A DNA stretch of 64,000 bases from Methylobacterium sp. E-045 (GTDB taxonomy: Bacteria; Pseudomonadota; Alphaproteobacteria; Rhizobiales; Beijerinckiaceae). The first letter of the stretch is position 1; every line of letters starts with the position of its first letter. Positions 55,411-64,000 of this stretch are shown in pieces. The stretch covers positions 124,001-188,000 of the forward strand of contig NZ_JAKSYE010000054.1 in assembly GCF_022829685.1 (NCBI RefSeq), read 5' to 3'. Made by a program: the position numbers and the translations under genes. The notes below the pieces were generated by a model that saw only the letters and a program-made list of their open reading frames with translations, had not been told where the DNA came from and made no database searches.

Positions 55411-57252
55411 CTAGCCGTGGGAGAGGTATTCCGCGATGGCGGTGACGAAGCGGTCGCCATAGGCGTCGCGCTTGCGCTCGCCGACGCCGTGCACCGTCCG
55501 CAAGGCGTAGAGATCGACGGGCTTGGCCTTGGCCATCTCGATCAGCGTCCGGTCGGGAAAGACCATGAAGGCGGCGAGACCCTCGCTGCGGGCGATGGTG
55601 GCGCGCAGGCCCCTGAGATGCTGGAACAAAGCCTCCGTCGCCGGATCGAGATCGAGGGTCGCATCCTCACGCGCAGCGCTGCCGCGCTTGCGGTCGCGCG
55701 GCTCGGCCACTTTCGGCTCCGGATCCGGCCGCATCTGGATCGCCTCGCGGCCGAACAGGATGGCCTCGCCTTTCTCGGTGAGGGAGAGCCCGCCGAACCC
55801 GTCATCGTTCTCCGCCACGGCGCCGGCGGCGAAGAGCTGACGCAGCATCGCCCGCCATGCCGGGAGCGGCTTGTCGGCGCCGACGCCGAAGGTCTTCAAC
55901 GCCGTGTGGCCGTTGCGCCGGATCGTGTCGGTTTCCTTGCCGTGGACGACGTCGCAGACATAGGCGGCACCGAAGCGCTGGCCGGTGCGGACGATGGCCG
56001 AGAGCAGCTTCTGCGCCGGCACGGTGGCATCCACGAGGGAGATCCCCGAGCGGCACAGGTCGCAGCGGCCGCAGGGCTCGCTCGCCTCGCCGAAATAGCC
56101 GAGCAGGGATTGACGCCGGCAGGTGGCACCCTCGCAGAGGGCGATCATCGCCTCGAGCTTGCGCCGCTCGACGCGACGGCGCTCGTCGGGCACGTCCTTC
56201 TCGTCGATCTGCCGCCGACGCAGGCTCATGTCGTCGAGGCCGTAGACGGTGAGCGTGTCGGCGGGCAGGCCGTCGCGGCCGGCGCGGCCGATCTCCTGGT
56301 AATAGCCCTCGACATTGGAGGGCATGTCGGCGTGGCAGACGAAGCGCACGTCGGGCTTGTTGATGCCCATGCCGAAGGCGACGGTGGCGGTCATCACCAC
56401 CCCGTCCTCCTGCAGGAACGTGTCCTGATTCTTCATGCGCGTGCCCTGGTCCAGGCCGGCATGGTAGGGGAGGGCGTTGAAACCGTCCTTGGCCAGCGTC
56501 TCGGCGAGTTGCTCCGTGCGCTTCCTCGACGAGCAGTAGATGATCCCGCTCTCCGAGCGGCGATGTTTCAGGAAGCGCTCGATCTGGCGGGTCGGGTTGT
56601 CCTTCGGCGCGAAGGTCAGGCGGATATTCGGCCGGTCGAAGGAATGGACGAAAGCCTTGAGTTCGCGCCCGGCGGGGAACAGCCGCTCGGTGATGTCGGC
56701 TCGCGTCGCCTTGTCGGCGGTGGCCGTGAGCGCCAGGGTCTGGACGTTGCCCAGCGCGTCGCGGGCGCGGGACAGATCGCGGTATTCGGGCCTGAAATCG
56801 TGGCCCCATTGCGAGACGCAATGGGCCTCGTCCACCGCCAGCCGCCGCACGCCGGCCCCGCGCAGGGCCTCCATCAGCCCCTCCATCATCAGCCGTTCCG
56901 GCGAGACGAAGAGCAGACGCAGGTCGCCCGAGCGGATCTTGCGCCAGGTTTCGCGGGAGGTCGCCTCCGCCACCGAGGAATTGAGCGTCGCGGCCTCCAC
57001 GCCGAAGCCGATCATCTGCTGCACCTGGTCGTGCATCAGTGCGATCAGCGGCGACACCACCACCGTGAGGGAGGATTCGACGAGGGCCGGGAGCTGGTAG
57101 GTCATCGACTTGCCCGACCCCGTCGGCATCACCGCGAACACGTCGGTCCCTTCGAGGACGGCACCGATCACCTCGTCCTGGCCGGGGCGGAAGTCGTCGT
57201 AGCCGAAGGTTTTCTTGAGGGCGCGTCGAGCTTCGTCGAGGCGGTCGGTCAT
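55411..57252 (-). CDS. recQ: ATP-dependent DNA helicase RecQ
   Basis: A 613-residue 3'-5' helicase for recombination and replication repair. Walker A is [14 protein letters not shown], the DEAH box is [18 protein letters not shown], and the RecQ zinc site is visible ([24 protein letters not shown]). The C-terminal HRDC domain ([35 protein letters not shown]) is complete. It is well above the family minimum length and intact. Confidence 0.96.
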   Translation of the reverse strand: MTDRLDEARRALKKTFGYDDFRPGQDEVIGAVLEGTDVFAVMPTGSGKSMTYQLPALVESSLTVVVSPLIALMHDQVQQMIGFGVEAATLNSSVAEATSRETWRKIRSGDLRLLFVSPERLMMEGLMEALRGAGVRRLAVDEAHCVSQWGHDFRPEYRDLSRARDALGNVQTLALTATADKATRADITERLFPAGRELKAFVHSFDRPNIRLTFAPKDNPTRQIERFLKHRRSESGIIYCSSRKRTEQLAETLAKDGFNALPYHAGLDQGTRMKNQDTFLQEDGVVMTATVAFGMGINKPDVRFVCHADMPSNVEGYYQEIGRAGRDGLPADTLTVYGLDDMSLRRRQIDEKDVPDERRRVERRKLEAMIALCEGATCRRQSLLGYFGEASEPCGRCDLCRSGISLVDATVPAQKLLSAIVRTGQRFGAAYVCDVVHGKETDTIRRNGHTALKTFGVGADKPLPAWRAMLRQLFAAGAVAENDDGFGGLSLTEKGEAILFGREAIQMRPDPEPKVAEPRDRKRGSAAREDATLDLDPATEALFQHLRGLRATIARSEGLAAFMVFPDRTLIEMAKAKPVDLYALRTVHGVGERKRDAYGDRFVTAIAEYLSHG

Positions 57253-57440
57253 GAAGGGCCCGTCATCGCGGTCAGGGGAGGGCGGCAGGGGATGTCGCGC
57301 CGGCCATCCTCGGCACGGCGCCCCCGCCGTCGCGGCAGCCGGTTGCCAGGATGGTGGCTTTGACGGCCCGGAGCCGCGAGGTCAATCGGCGGGATCGTCG
57401 CCTCGTCTCAATGGCGGGCGTGTCCTCAATGGCGGGCGTG

Positions 57441-58052
57441 TCAGCGCGTCGCGATCGCGACGGCGGCACCGGCCATGACCGTGCCGGCCCCACGGTTGAG
57501 CAGCCGTCGCGCCCTGGCGGAGGTCATCACGCGCCGGGCTCTCTCGGCCGCCAGGACGTAGCCGGAGAGGATGGTGCCGAGGACGAGAACGATGATGGTG
57601 CCGAGTTCCATTAGCCCCAGAGCACCGACCCGGTCGAGATCAATCACCGTCGGCAGCAGGGCGAGGAAGAACAGGATCACCTTCGGATTGCCCAGGGTGA
57701 CGGCGAGGCCACCCGCGAACAGGCGCAAGGCGCCCTCGTCGCGGAGAGGAACAGCGTCGATCGCATCGATCCGAGAGGTCCAGGCTCTCAACGCCAGGAA
57801 GGCGAGATACAGGGCGCCGGCAAATTTCAGGGCCACGATGAGCGGCGCGAAGGTCTGCGCCATGAGCGCAAATCCACCCGCCGCCACGGCGAACCATACG
57901 AGGTCGCCGACAACGAAGCCCGCGATGAAAGCACTGATGCCGCGCGTGCCTGCGGCAAGGACGCGCGCAACCAGGGCCGCAAGGCCGGGTCCGGGTGAGG
58001 CCACGGCGGCCGCATAGATGGCGGCAAAGACAACGAGATGCGAGACGGACAT
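57441..58052 (-). CDS. LysE-family amino acid/metabolite exporter
   Basis: A 203-residue integral membrane protein of the LysE/RhtB family with six hydrophobic helices. It starts HLVVFAAIYAAAVASPGPG, with the conserved SPGPG, and has GISAFIAGFVVGDLVWF, and LAVTLGNPKVILFFLALLP. Substrates in the family are lysine, threonine, homoserine or others; undetermined here. Confidence 0.88.
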   Translation of the reverse strand: MSVSHLVVFAAIYAAAVASPGPGLAALVARVLAAGTRGISAFIAGFVVGDLVWFAVAAGGFALMAQTFAPLIVALKFAGALYLAFLALRAWTSRIDAIDAVPLRDEGALRLFAGGLAVTLGNPKVILFFLALLPTVIDLDRVGALGLMELGTIIVLVLGTILSGYVLAAERARRVMTSARARRLLNRGAGTVMAGAAVAIATR

Positions 58053-58194
58053 GGCGCTTGCTCCTGTCGACGGCTCCAACACGGGCGGACCAGGGCTACT
58101 GTTCTTAAGTCGCCCGAAAGGAGATGTCTGCTCAAGGTGGCGAAACGGCAACGGGGCTTTTCCGCGTGCCGACGAAAGACCGGCGAGTCGTCCC

Positions 58195-58350
58195 ATGATG
58201 GTCCTTCCCTTCCTTGGTTTCGCGGGCGCCACGGGTGCGGCGATCGCCGGGAGACGCGCCTTAGCCCTGCTCTTCTGGGGTCTCTCCCTGGCCGTGCTGC
58301 TGGCCTTGTTCCGCGAGCATGCCACCGACGCCCTGCCGCTCGTCTTCTGA
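58195..58350 (+). CDS. DUF5993-like small membrane protein beside dsbB
   Basis: A 51-residue protein with two transmembrane helices (VLPFLGFAGATGAAIAGR and ALALLFWGLSLAVLLALF) and the family-like ending FREHATDALPLVF. DUF5993 proteins occur next to DsbB-like genes and are too short for most gene finders. It begins with two ATGs (58195 and 58198), and dsbB starts 10 bp after its stop, so they form an operon. Confidence 0.7.
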   Translation: MMVLPFLGFAGATGAAIAGRRALALLFWGLSLAVLLALFREHATDALPLVF

Positions 58351-58360
58351 GGGCCGCGGA

Positions 58361-58987
58361 ATGCCCGCATTGTCCGTCGCCCGTGCGCTGAACGCCGCCG
58401 GCCTCTTCGGCTGCAGCCTCATCCTGCTCGTCGCGTTCTGGTTTCAGATCGTCCTCGGCGAATTGCCTTGCCCGCTCTGCGTGCTTCAGCGTGCCGCTTT
58501 CACGGCGGTCGGCCTGGGGCTCGTCCTCAACATCTGCGACCGGCCGAGGCCGTCGCATTATGCCATCGTCATCCTGAGTGCCGTGGTGGGGGGCGCGATC
58601 TCGGCCCGTCAGACGGCCCTGCACATCGTCCCCGGAACCGGCACCTACGGCGCGGATCTGCTCGGCCTGCATTTCTACGTCTGGGCGCTGATCGCCTTCA
58701 CCGGCATCGTCGTCGCCACTGCCATCCTGTGCCTGTGGGATGGACAGTTCTCGGCCGAATCCGCCCTGCCGCGCCCGGAGACCATCTCGATCCTTGGACA
58801 ACCCACAGGAACGGCGCCGGCGATCCTTCCCGGCACCCGGGCCGGAGCGCTCGGCCTCTCCGCCGTCCTGCTGTTTCTCGTCGTGGCGCTGGCCAATGCC
58901 GGCTCGACCTTCGCCGAATGCGGCATCGGCCTCTGCCCGGACAATCCGGTGAGCTACGAGATGTTCGACCGCCTCATCGCCCGGTAA
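58361..58987 (+). CDS. dsbB: DsbB-like disulphide bond formation protein
   Basis: A 208-residue inner-membrane protein with four or five hydrophobic helices. The quinone-linked Cys pair is in ELPCPLCVLQRA; the second Cys pair is in a C-terminal ECGIGLCPDNP segment, not the usual TM3-TM4 loop. This is the form that occurs with DUF5993. It would reoxidise a periplasmic DsbA-type protein; none is encoded here. The stop is 1 bp from that of the convergent recF. Confidence 0.88.
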   Translation: MPALSVARALNAAGLFGCSLILLVAFWFQIVLGELPCPLCVLQRAAFTAVGLGLVLNICDRPRPSHYAIVILSAVVGGAISARQTALHIVPGTGTYGADLLGLHFYVWALIAFTGIVVATAILCLWDGQFSAESALPRPETISILGQPTGTAPAILPGTRAGALGLSAVLLFLVVALANAGSTFAECGIGLCPDNPVSYEMFDRLIAR

Positions 58988-58988
58988 T

Positions 58989-60197
58989 TCAGGCGGGTAC
59001 GATCCGTCCGTCGGACACCGAAACCATATCGGCGCGGCCGTCCAGTTCGGCGAACAGCGCCGGGTCGGCGCCCGTCATCCAGACCTGCCCCTGCAGGGCG
59101 GCCAGGGCGTCGAACAGACCGGCCCGCCGTCGCGGATCGAGATGCGCGGCGACCTCGTCGAGCAGGATGACGGGGGCGAGGCCACACATGGCCTGAACCA
59201 AACGTGCATGAGCGAGGACGAGGCCGATGAGCAGTGCCTTCTGCTCGCCCGTCGAGGCCGTGGCGGCGGCCACGTCCTTCGGTCCGTGACGGACCACGAG
59301 ATCGGTGGCCTGCGGCCCAATGAGTGTGCGGCCGGCGGCGCGGTCGCGGTGACGGCCCTGGCGCAAGGCGGCCCTGAAACGGTCCTCTGCTTCCAGGGCC
59401 GGCCACACGGCCACGAGATCGTCGAGGTCACCTTCCAGCCTCAGCCCCGCCCAGGGAAAGGGCTGGGCGTCGTCACGGGTCTCGGCGATGAGACGGTCCA
59501 GCCGCTCGGCGGTCTCGCGGCGCGCCAACGCCACCGCGACGCCGAGTTCGGCCACCTCGCGCTCGATCGCATCGAGCCACTGCCCATCGCTTGGGCGCTC
59601 CTCCAGGAGGCGGTTGCGCGAGCGCAGAGCCCGCTCGAGGGCGTTGACCCGCGCACCGTGCGTCGCATCGACGGCGAGGACGAGGCGGTCGAGGAAGCGG
59701 CGGCGGTCGCCGGCGGGCCCGCGAAACAAGCCGTCGAGGTCCGGTGTCAGCCAGACCACCCGCAGGAACTCGGAGAAGGCCACGGGGGAGCCCACCGTCT
59801 CGCCGTCGATCCGGCACAGCCGCGCGGCCCGGCCGTCGCCGACGGCCGGTTCGTAGCCCGTGCCGATGCGATGGTCCTCCTCACCCTGTCTGAGGGCGAG
59901 GGAGACAGCGAACCCTCCAGACCCGGCATTCCGCGCCATGCTCGACAGGTCCGCCCGCCGCAGGCCGCGGCCGGGAGAGAAGAGCGAGATGGATTCGAGC
60001 AGGTTGGTCTTCCCCGCTCCGTTCTCTCCCACCAGCGCAACGAAGCGGCTCCCGACGGCGAGGTCGAGATCGGCATGATTGCGGAAGTCTCGGCAGATGA
60101 CGCGGGTGAGGCGCAGACCGACGACAGAGGGCCCGTCGACGGATGAATCCACGATGTCCGAACGTTCCGGAGAAATCGGCGTTACGACCTCGATCAC
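58989..60197 (-). CDS. recF: DNA replication and repair protein RecF
   Basis: A 402-residue SMC-like ATPase that helps load RecA at gaps. Walker A is VGENGAGKTN (57-64), the signature/Walker B are STGEQKALLIGLVLAHA and VILLDEVAAHLDPRR. The GTG start shares four bases with the dnaN stop (GTGA), so the two are translationally coupled. It is the last gene of the dnaN-recF pair. Confidence 0.96.
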   Translation of the reverse strand: MIEVVTPISPERSDIVDSSVDGPSVVGLRLTRVICRDFRNHADLDLAVGSRFVALVGENGAGKTNLLESISLFSPGRGLRRADLSSMARNAGSGGFAVSLALRQGEEDHRIGTGYEPAVGDGRAARLCRIDGETVGSPVAFSEFLRVVWLTPDLDGLFRGPAGDRRRFLDRLVLAVDATHGARVNALERALRSRNRLLEERPSDGQWLDAIEREVAELGVAVALARRETAERLDRLIAETRDDAQPFPWAGLRLEGDLDDLVAVWPALEAEDRFRAALRQGRHRDRAAGRTLIGPQATDLVVRHGPKDVAAATASTGEQKALLIGLVLAHARLVQAMCGLAPVILLDEVAAHLDPRRRAGLFDALAALQGQVWMTGADPALFAELDGRADMVSVSDGRIVPA

Positions 60198-61315
60198 ACC
60201 CGCATCGGCATCAGCACATACAGCGCCGAGGCGCCCTCGCGGTCTTGGATCAGGGTCGGCGAGCCGGGATCGGCGAGCTTGAACAGGGCCGTGTCACCCT
60301 CGAGCTGGCCGGTGATGTCGAGGAGGTAGCGCGCGTTGAAGCCGATATCGAGGGCGGAGGCCTCGTAATCGACGTCGAGCTCTTCCGTGGCACTGCCGGA
60401 ATCCGGGTTGTTGACGGAGAGGGCGAGGCGGCCCTCCTGCACGGCGAGCTTCACCGCCCGCCCGCGCTCGGACGAGATCGTCGAGACACGGTCGACGGCG
60501 CGGGCGAACTGGTCACGCTGCACCGTGAGGAACTTGTCGTTCCCCGTGGGGATCACCCGCTGGTAATCCGGAAAGGTGCCGTCGATGAGCTTGGAGATCA
60601 GCGTCACGCCGCTGGCGAAACGAAAGCGAATCTTGGCGGGCGAGAGATCGATCTCGACGGTCTCTCCGCCGTCCTCCACGAGCTTCTGGATCTCGGCCAC
60701 GGCCTTTCGCGGCACGATGATACCCGGCATTCCACGGCTGCCTTCCGGTGCATCGATCTCGACGCGGGCAAGGCGGTGGCCGTCGGTCGCCACGGCGCGC
60801 ATCTTGAGAGCACCGTCGACGTCGATCGTGTGAAGGTAGATGCCGTTGAGATAGTAGCGCGTCTCCTCGGTGGAGATGGCGAACTGGGTCTTGTCGATGA
60901 GGCGCTTGAGGTCGCTCGCCCCGATCGCGAAGCTCGTGCCGAGTTCACCGGCGGCGAGGTCAGGAAAATCGCCCTCGGGAAGGGCTCCGAGCGAGAAACG
61001 CGAGCGCCCGGAACGGATCGTCATCTGCCCGGTTTCGCCGCTGGTCTCCAGGGAGACCTGCGCGCCGTCGGGGAGCTTTCGCACGATGTCGTAGATCACA
61101 TGAGCCGGTACCGTGGTGGCGCCCGGATCGACGATGTCGGCCGGCACGGATTCCGTCACCTCGATGTCGAGGTCCGTCGCCTTCAGTTCCAGCCCGTCAG
61201 GTCCGCTGCGCAGGAGCACGTTGGAGAGGATCGGAATCGTGTTGCGCCGCTCCACCACACGATGCACGTGGCCGAGCGATCGAAGGAGAGCCGCGCGCTC
61301 GACAGTGACTTTCAT
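60194..61315 (-). CDS. dnaN: DNA polymerase III sliding clamp (beta)
   Basis: A 373-residue subunit that forms the ring clamp on DNA. The three repeated subdomains are recognisable (LSNVLLRSGPDGLELKATDL, FAISTEETRYYLNGIYLH, AHTIDGTFPDYQRVIP-like KLIDGTFPDYQRVIPTGND), and the C-terminal LMPMRV is characteristic. It is 176 bp downstream of dnaA and continues into recF. Confidence 0.97.
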   Translation of the reverse strand: MKVTVERAALLRSLGHVHRVVERRNTIPILSNVLLRSGPDGLELKATDLDIEVTESVPADIVDPGATTVPAHVIYDIVRKLPDGAQVSLETSGETGQMTIRSGRSRFSLGALPEGDFPDLAAGELGTSFAIGASDLKRLIDKTQFAISTEETRYYLNGIYLHTIDVDGALKMRAVATDGHRLARVEIDAPEGSRGMPGIIVPRKAVAEIQKLVEDGGETVEIDLSPAKIRFRFASGVTLISKLIDGTFPDYQRVIPTGNDKFLTVQRDQFARAVDRVSTISSERGRAVKLAVQEGRLALSVNNPDSGSATEELDVDYEASALDIGFNARYLLDITGQLEGDTALFKLADPGSPTLIQDREGASALYVLMPMRV

Positions 61316-61491
61316 CGCAACAACTCGTGGTCATTCTAAGAAAACGTCGCCCACCCCGAAAACGATGACGGATGGAGCCGGCGGCTTGGCCGGTGAACTT
61401 GGCGAAGGCCCTGTCCGAACGCAAGAGCGGGGAGCGCTCTATCCAGGGCAATGCGGGAGTGACGTCACCCGCATCGCCCCGATCCCGGCTG

Positions 61492-63006
61492 TCAGTCCTG
61501 CAGCATTCGCTTGAGGAGCTCGACCTCGTCGTTCAGCACGTTGTCCTCGCCGATCAGCTTGTCGATCTTGCGAACCGCGTGAAGAACGGTGGTGTGGTCA
61601 CGCCCCCCGAAGCGGCGGCCGATCTCGGGCAACGAGCGCAGGGTCAGCACCTTCGAGAGGTACATGGCGATCTGGCGCGGCTTCACCACGGCTGCGGTCC
61701 GCCGCTCCGACAGGATGTCGGACCGCGAGACGTTGTAGCGCGAGGCCACCAGCTTCTGGATGTCCTCGATCTTGATGCGCTTGGGCTCCCGGTTCTTCAC
61801 CAGGTCGCGGATCGCGGTCTCGGCCGTCTCCATGGTCACGGCGGTGCCGGTGAGCGTGGCATGGGCGAGAAGCCGGTTCACGGCACCTTCGAGATCGCGG
61901 CCATTCGCCGTAATGGCGCGGGCGACATAGGTCGCGACGGTGGGCGACACCTCGAAATTCGGATGCGCCACCCGTACCGCGGCAAGCCGTGCAGACAGGA
62001 TCGACATGCGCAGCTGTTCGTCCAGCGTGCCGATCTCGACCACGAGGCCGCCGGCGAGACGGGAGCGGACCCGCTCTTCAAGGGCTTCCAGTTCGGTGGG
62101 CGGGCGGTCCGAGGCGACGACGACCTGACGGCCGGCATCGATAAGAGAGTTGATGGTGTGTCCGAACTCGGCCTGGATCGACTTGCCCTGGATGAACTGG
62201 ACGTCGTCGAGGATGAGAAGATCGATGGCGCGCAGCTTCTCCTTGAAGGCCAGCGCGCTTTGGGTCTTCAAGGCGTTGACGAAGCCATACATGAAGCGGT
62301 CGGCAGTGAGGTAGATCACACGGCGGCCGGATTCGCGGGCGGCATGGCCGATGCCATGGAGAAGGTGGGTCTTTCCGAGCCCGACACCGGCATGGAAATA
62401 GAGCGGATTGTAGAGGGCGCCCTGTCCGTCGTGACGGGAAACGCGCTCCGCCGCCGCATGAGCAAGGGCATTGGAGCGGCCGACGACGAAGCTTGCGAAG
62501 GTGAGGCGATTGTCGAGGGGGGCGCCGTTAAGGTCGCCCGTGGCCTCTCCGCGTGCCTGAGAGGACAATTCCGCCTCGGCCGGGAAGCTCATCTCGCCGG
62601 CTGACGGCTGCGCGCTGCTGGCGGCCTGGAGACGGGCGAGAGGGCTGGCGGGAGCGGAGGACTTCACCGCGCCCGAAACGACGCGGGGGGGGACACCGGC
62701 TCCGCGCACGCCCACCTCGATGAGCGAGACGCTCTCCACCTCACTGCGGAACGTGGCGAGGACGCGGTCGAGATAGTGGGATTCGATCCAGCTCTTCAGG
62801 AACCGCGTCGGCACACTGAGACGCGCGGTCCCGGACACCACCTCGACGAGTTCGAGACGTGCGAACCAGCTGGCGAAAACGTCCTCGCCCAGTTCCGCCC
62901 GCAGGCGTCGCTTCACGCGAGCCCAGGCCGCAACCGTGTCCGATCCGCTTGCGCCACCCATGCCGGTCTCGGCGTTGCCCGCCACGCTACCATCGACATG
63001 CATCAT
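61492..63006 (-). CDS. dnaA: Chromosomal replication initiator DnaA
   Basis: A 504-residue AAA+ protein that opens the origin. Domain I is the first about 90 residues ([21 protein letters not shown]), then a variable linker, the ATPase with Walker [13 protein letters not shown] and Walker [14 protein letters not shown], and the C-terminal DNA-binding helix-turn-helix with [16 protein letters not shown] took ATG 63006, with GAGGAGA just upstream; an ATG follows at 63003. Downstream are dnaN and recF. Confidence 0.97.
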   Translation of the reverse strand: MMHVDGSVAGNAETGMGGASGSDTVAAWARVKRRLRAELGEDVFASWFARLELVEVVSGTARLSVPTRFLKSWIESHYLDRVLATFRSEVESVSLIEVGVRGAGVPPRVVSGAVKSSAPASPLARLQAASSAQPSAGEMSFPAEAELSSQARGEATGDLNGAPLDNRLTFASFVVGRSNALAHAAAERVSRHDGQGALYNPLYFHAGVGLGKTHLLHGIGHAARESGRRVIYLTADRFMYGFVNALKTQSALAFKEKLRAIDLLILDDVQFIQGKSIQAEFGHTINSLIDAGRQVVVASDRPPTELEALEERVRSRLAGGLVVEIGTLDEQLRMSILSARLAAVRVAHPNFEVSPTVATYVARAITANGRDLEGAVNRLLAHATLTGTAVTMETAETAIRDLVKNREPKRIKIEDIQKLVASRYNVSRSDILSERRTAAVVKPRQIAMYLSKVLTLRSLPEIGRRFGGRDHTTVLHAVRKIDKLIGEDNVLNDEVELLKRMLQD

Positions 63007-63478
63007 CGCTCTCCTCGCACCGAGGGCGTAAGCCGCCGCTCGGAACGTACGCACACTTGACTGATATCGCGCCCCGCAAGGAATTCGCGGAACCCATAAT
63101 GATCCAGTGGAGTCAACTCCCCCACCGCAGGCCTTTGCCGATGAATACGTCCTATCAACAATTAGCTACGGTTCTCCTAACAACGGGAGTTATGGGGAAA
63201 GCTCTGCGAGGCGCTGATGGAGTCTCCCCGCGGCGCACCGAGTCGAGGCACGCCCTAGATCTTGCGGACGATTCGTGCAGGTTTGAATTAAGTGTAAATT
63301 TTCCGGTTTTTGGCCAGAGATCATTAATCTACACAGCACCCCTAGACTCTGCAACACGGTGGATTCGCAGATAGGGTTAACGCATCGACTCGGATTTGAG
63401 CGGAAGTCGGCCCGCGAGCAGCGCCTCGACATTCCGGCGGGCGGCGGACAGCGTGTCGTGGAAAATGGTGCCTGAAAC
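63007..63478. other. dnaA-rpsT spacer, possible origin region
   Basis: A 472-bp spacer with a visibly AT-rich core (about 63270-63335, including GTTTGAATTAAGTGTAAATT). I found no perfect DnaA box; TAATCTACA at 63325-63333 differs by two bases from TTATCCACA. The dnaA promoter should be here. That the origin sits here rather than elsewhere is unproven. Confidence 0.3.
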
Positions 63479-63512
63479 GAAAGAAGCCCGGCACTGAGGC
63501 CGGGCTTCTTTC
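63479..63512 (-). terminator. Strong terminator after rpsT
   Basis: GAAAGAAGCCCGGC and GCCGGGCTTCTTTC are perfect 14-bp arms around a six-base loop (ACTGAG), 21 bp past the rpsT stop. The symmetrical A/T ends give U-rich tails in both directions, so it is bidirectional. Confidence 0.85.
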
Positions 63513-63533
63513 GCGTCATCCAAGGAAGAGAGA

Positions 63534-63800
63534 TCAGGCTGCGAGAGCCTTGACCCGCGCCGCGAGGCGCGAAACCTTCCGGGAGGCGTTGTTCTTATGA
63601 ACGATGCCGTGCTGGGCGGCCCGCATGATCTCGGGCTCGGCTGCCCGCAGGGCGGTCAGCGCAACGGTCTGGTCGCCGCCGGCAATCGCCTCTTCGACCT
63701 TGCGGAGGAAGGTACGCATACGGCTGCGGCGCGAGCGGTTCACAGCGGTCCGCTTCGCGATCTTGCGGGTCATTTTCTTGGCCGACACGGTGTTGGCCAT
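63534..63800 (-). CDS. rpsT: 30S ribosomal protein S20
   Basis: An 88-residue, highly basic ribosomal protein that binds 16S r[63 protein letters not shown]. It is expressed from a near-consensus sigma-70 promoter about 130 bp upstream and ends at a strong terminator, so it is a monocistronic unit. GAGGA precedes the ATG. Confidence 0.98.
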   Translation of the reverse strand: MANTVSAKKMTRKIAKRTAVNRSRRSRMRTFLRKVEEAIAGGDQTVALTALRAAEPEIMRAAQHGIVHKNNASRKVSRLAARVKALAA

Positions 63801-63931
63801 GGGGCATCCTCGTTCATGTAGGGCGATGCCGACGAGCCCGCGGGCTTGGTGTGTCGGTCTACGCGCGAAGGTTGTTCGGGCAATGGCGAAGCCGACGAGC
63901 CGCTTGAGCGCGACCTGTCGGCGAAGCGCGC

Positions 63932-63960
63932 TCTATAGACACGCCCCGGCATTCCGTCAA
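63932..63960 (-). promoter_or_regulatory. Sigma-70 promoter of rpsT
   Basis: On the minus strand TTGACG (63955-63960), a 17-base spacer and TATAGA (63932-63937). Transcription should start near 63925, leaving a leader of about 125 bases before the rpsT ATG. This long leader could hold autogenous control by S20. Confidence 0.8.
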
Positions 63961-64000
63961 CGCAACCGATGCGAATGTCCGTGCCGCGGATGCTGCTGAA

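Noticed and set aside
63111..63116. TTGACT (minus strand) as the -35 of a dnaA promoter
   Set aside because: No -10-like hexamer at 16-18 bases; the nearest AT-rich hexamer is only 10 bases away.
63325..63333. TAATCTACA as a DnaA box
   Set aside because: Two mismatches from TTATCCACA and isolated; not enough to call an origin.

Overview
The window is high-GC DNA, about two-thirds G+C or more by eye, from an alphaproteobacterium. The gene set points to the Rhizobiales and most plausibly to a Methylobacterium-like organism. The supporting content is an alphaproteobacterial SspB, the thyA/folA-hflK-hflC-degP neighbourhood, IalB, MotE and DUF6468 flagellar proteins, the FliX regulator, FlgJ with only a rod-binding domain, and the purL-bolA-grxD and dnaA-dnaN-recF blocks. 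The genus is an inference. I saw no rRNA, tRNA, insertion sequence, prophage or CRISPR array.

Layout. 0-3 kb: a P450 cut by the left edge, the ClpXP adaptor SspB and a CPBP membrane protease. 3-9 kb: thymidylate synthase, a strikingly AT-rich dihydrofolate reductase on the opposite strand, then HflK, HflC and a DegP-type protease (membrane protein quality control). 9-13.5 kb: serB, miaA, a beta-hydroxyacid dehydrogenase, moaA and a DUF971 protein. 14-19.6 kb: a membrane diguanylate cyclase, a MATE exporter, a glycosyltransferase and a DUF2336 protein. 19.8-23 kb: a complete ferrous-iron uptake operon of FtrABCD type with a possible Irr-like box. 23-30 kb: CsaA, YggU-like protein, a CitE-like lyase, an old yellow enzyme and a very large periplasmic repeat protein. 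30-34 kb: small secreted or membrane proteins, an RTX protein and IalB.

34-48.3 kb is mainly a flagellar block: motE, a DUF6468 gene, fliM and fliL point left; flgF, flgG, flgA and flgH point right; fliX points left, divergent from flgI, flgJ and a FlgN-like gene. dksA and a large hybrid histidine kinase sit inside it. Two near-consensus sigma-54 promoters (before flgF and before flgI) each have the same 18-bp palindromic element 91-95 bp upstream. This resembles the FlbD/FliX enhancer logic of Caulobacter flagellar hierarchies and is the best regulatory finding here.

48-64 kb: a few hypothetical genes, a glutaredoxin-BolA pair with a DUF29 gene wedged between them, purL, a membrane alpha/beta-hydrolase-like protein, recQ, a LysE exporter, a DUF5993-dsbB pair, then the replication block recF-dnaN-dnaA and rpsT with a clear sigma-70 promoter. 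The strongest sign of gene transfer is the DHFR gene at 3.9-4.6 kb, which looks like a foreign replacement of the native folA at its ancestral position.
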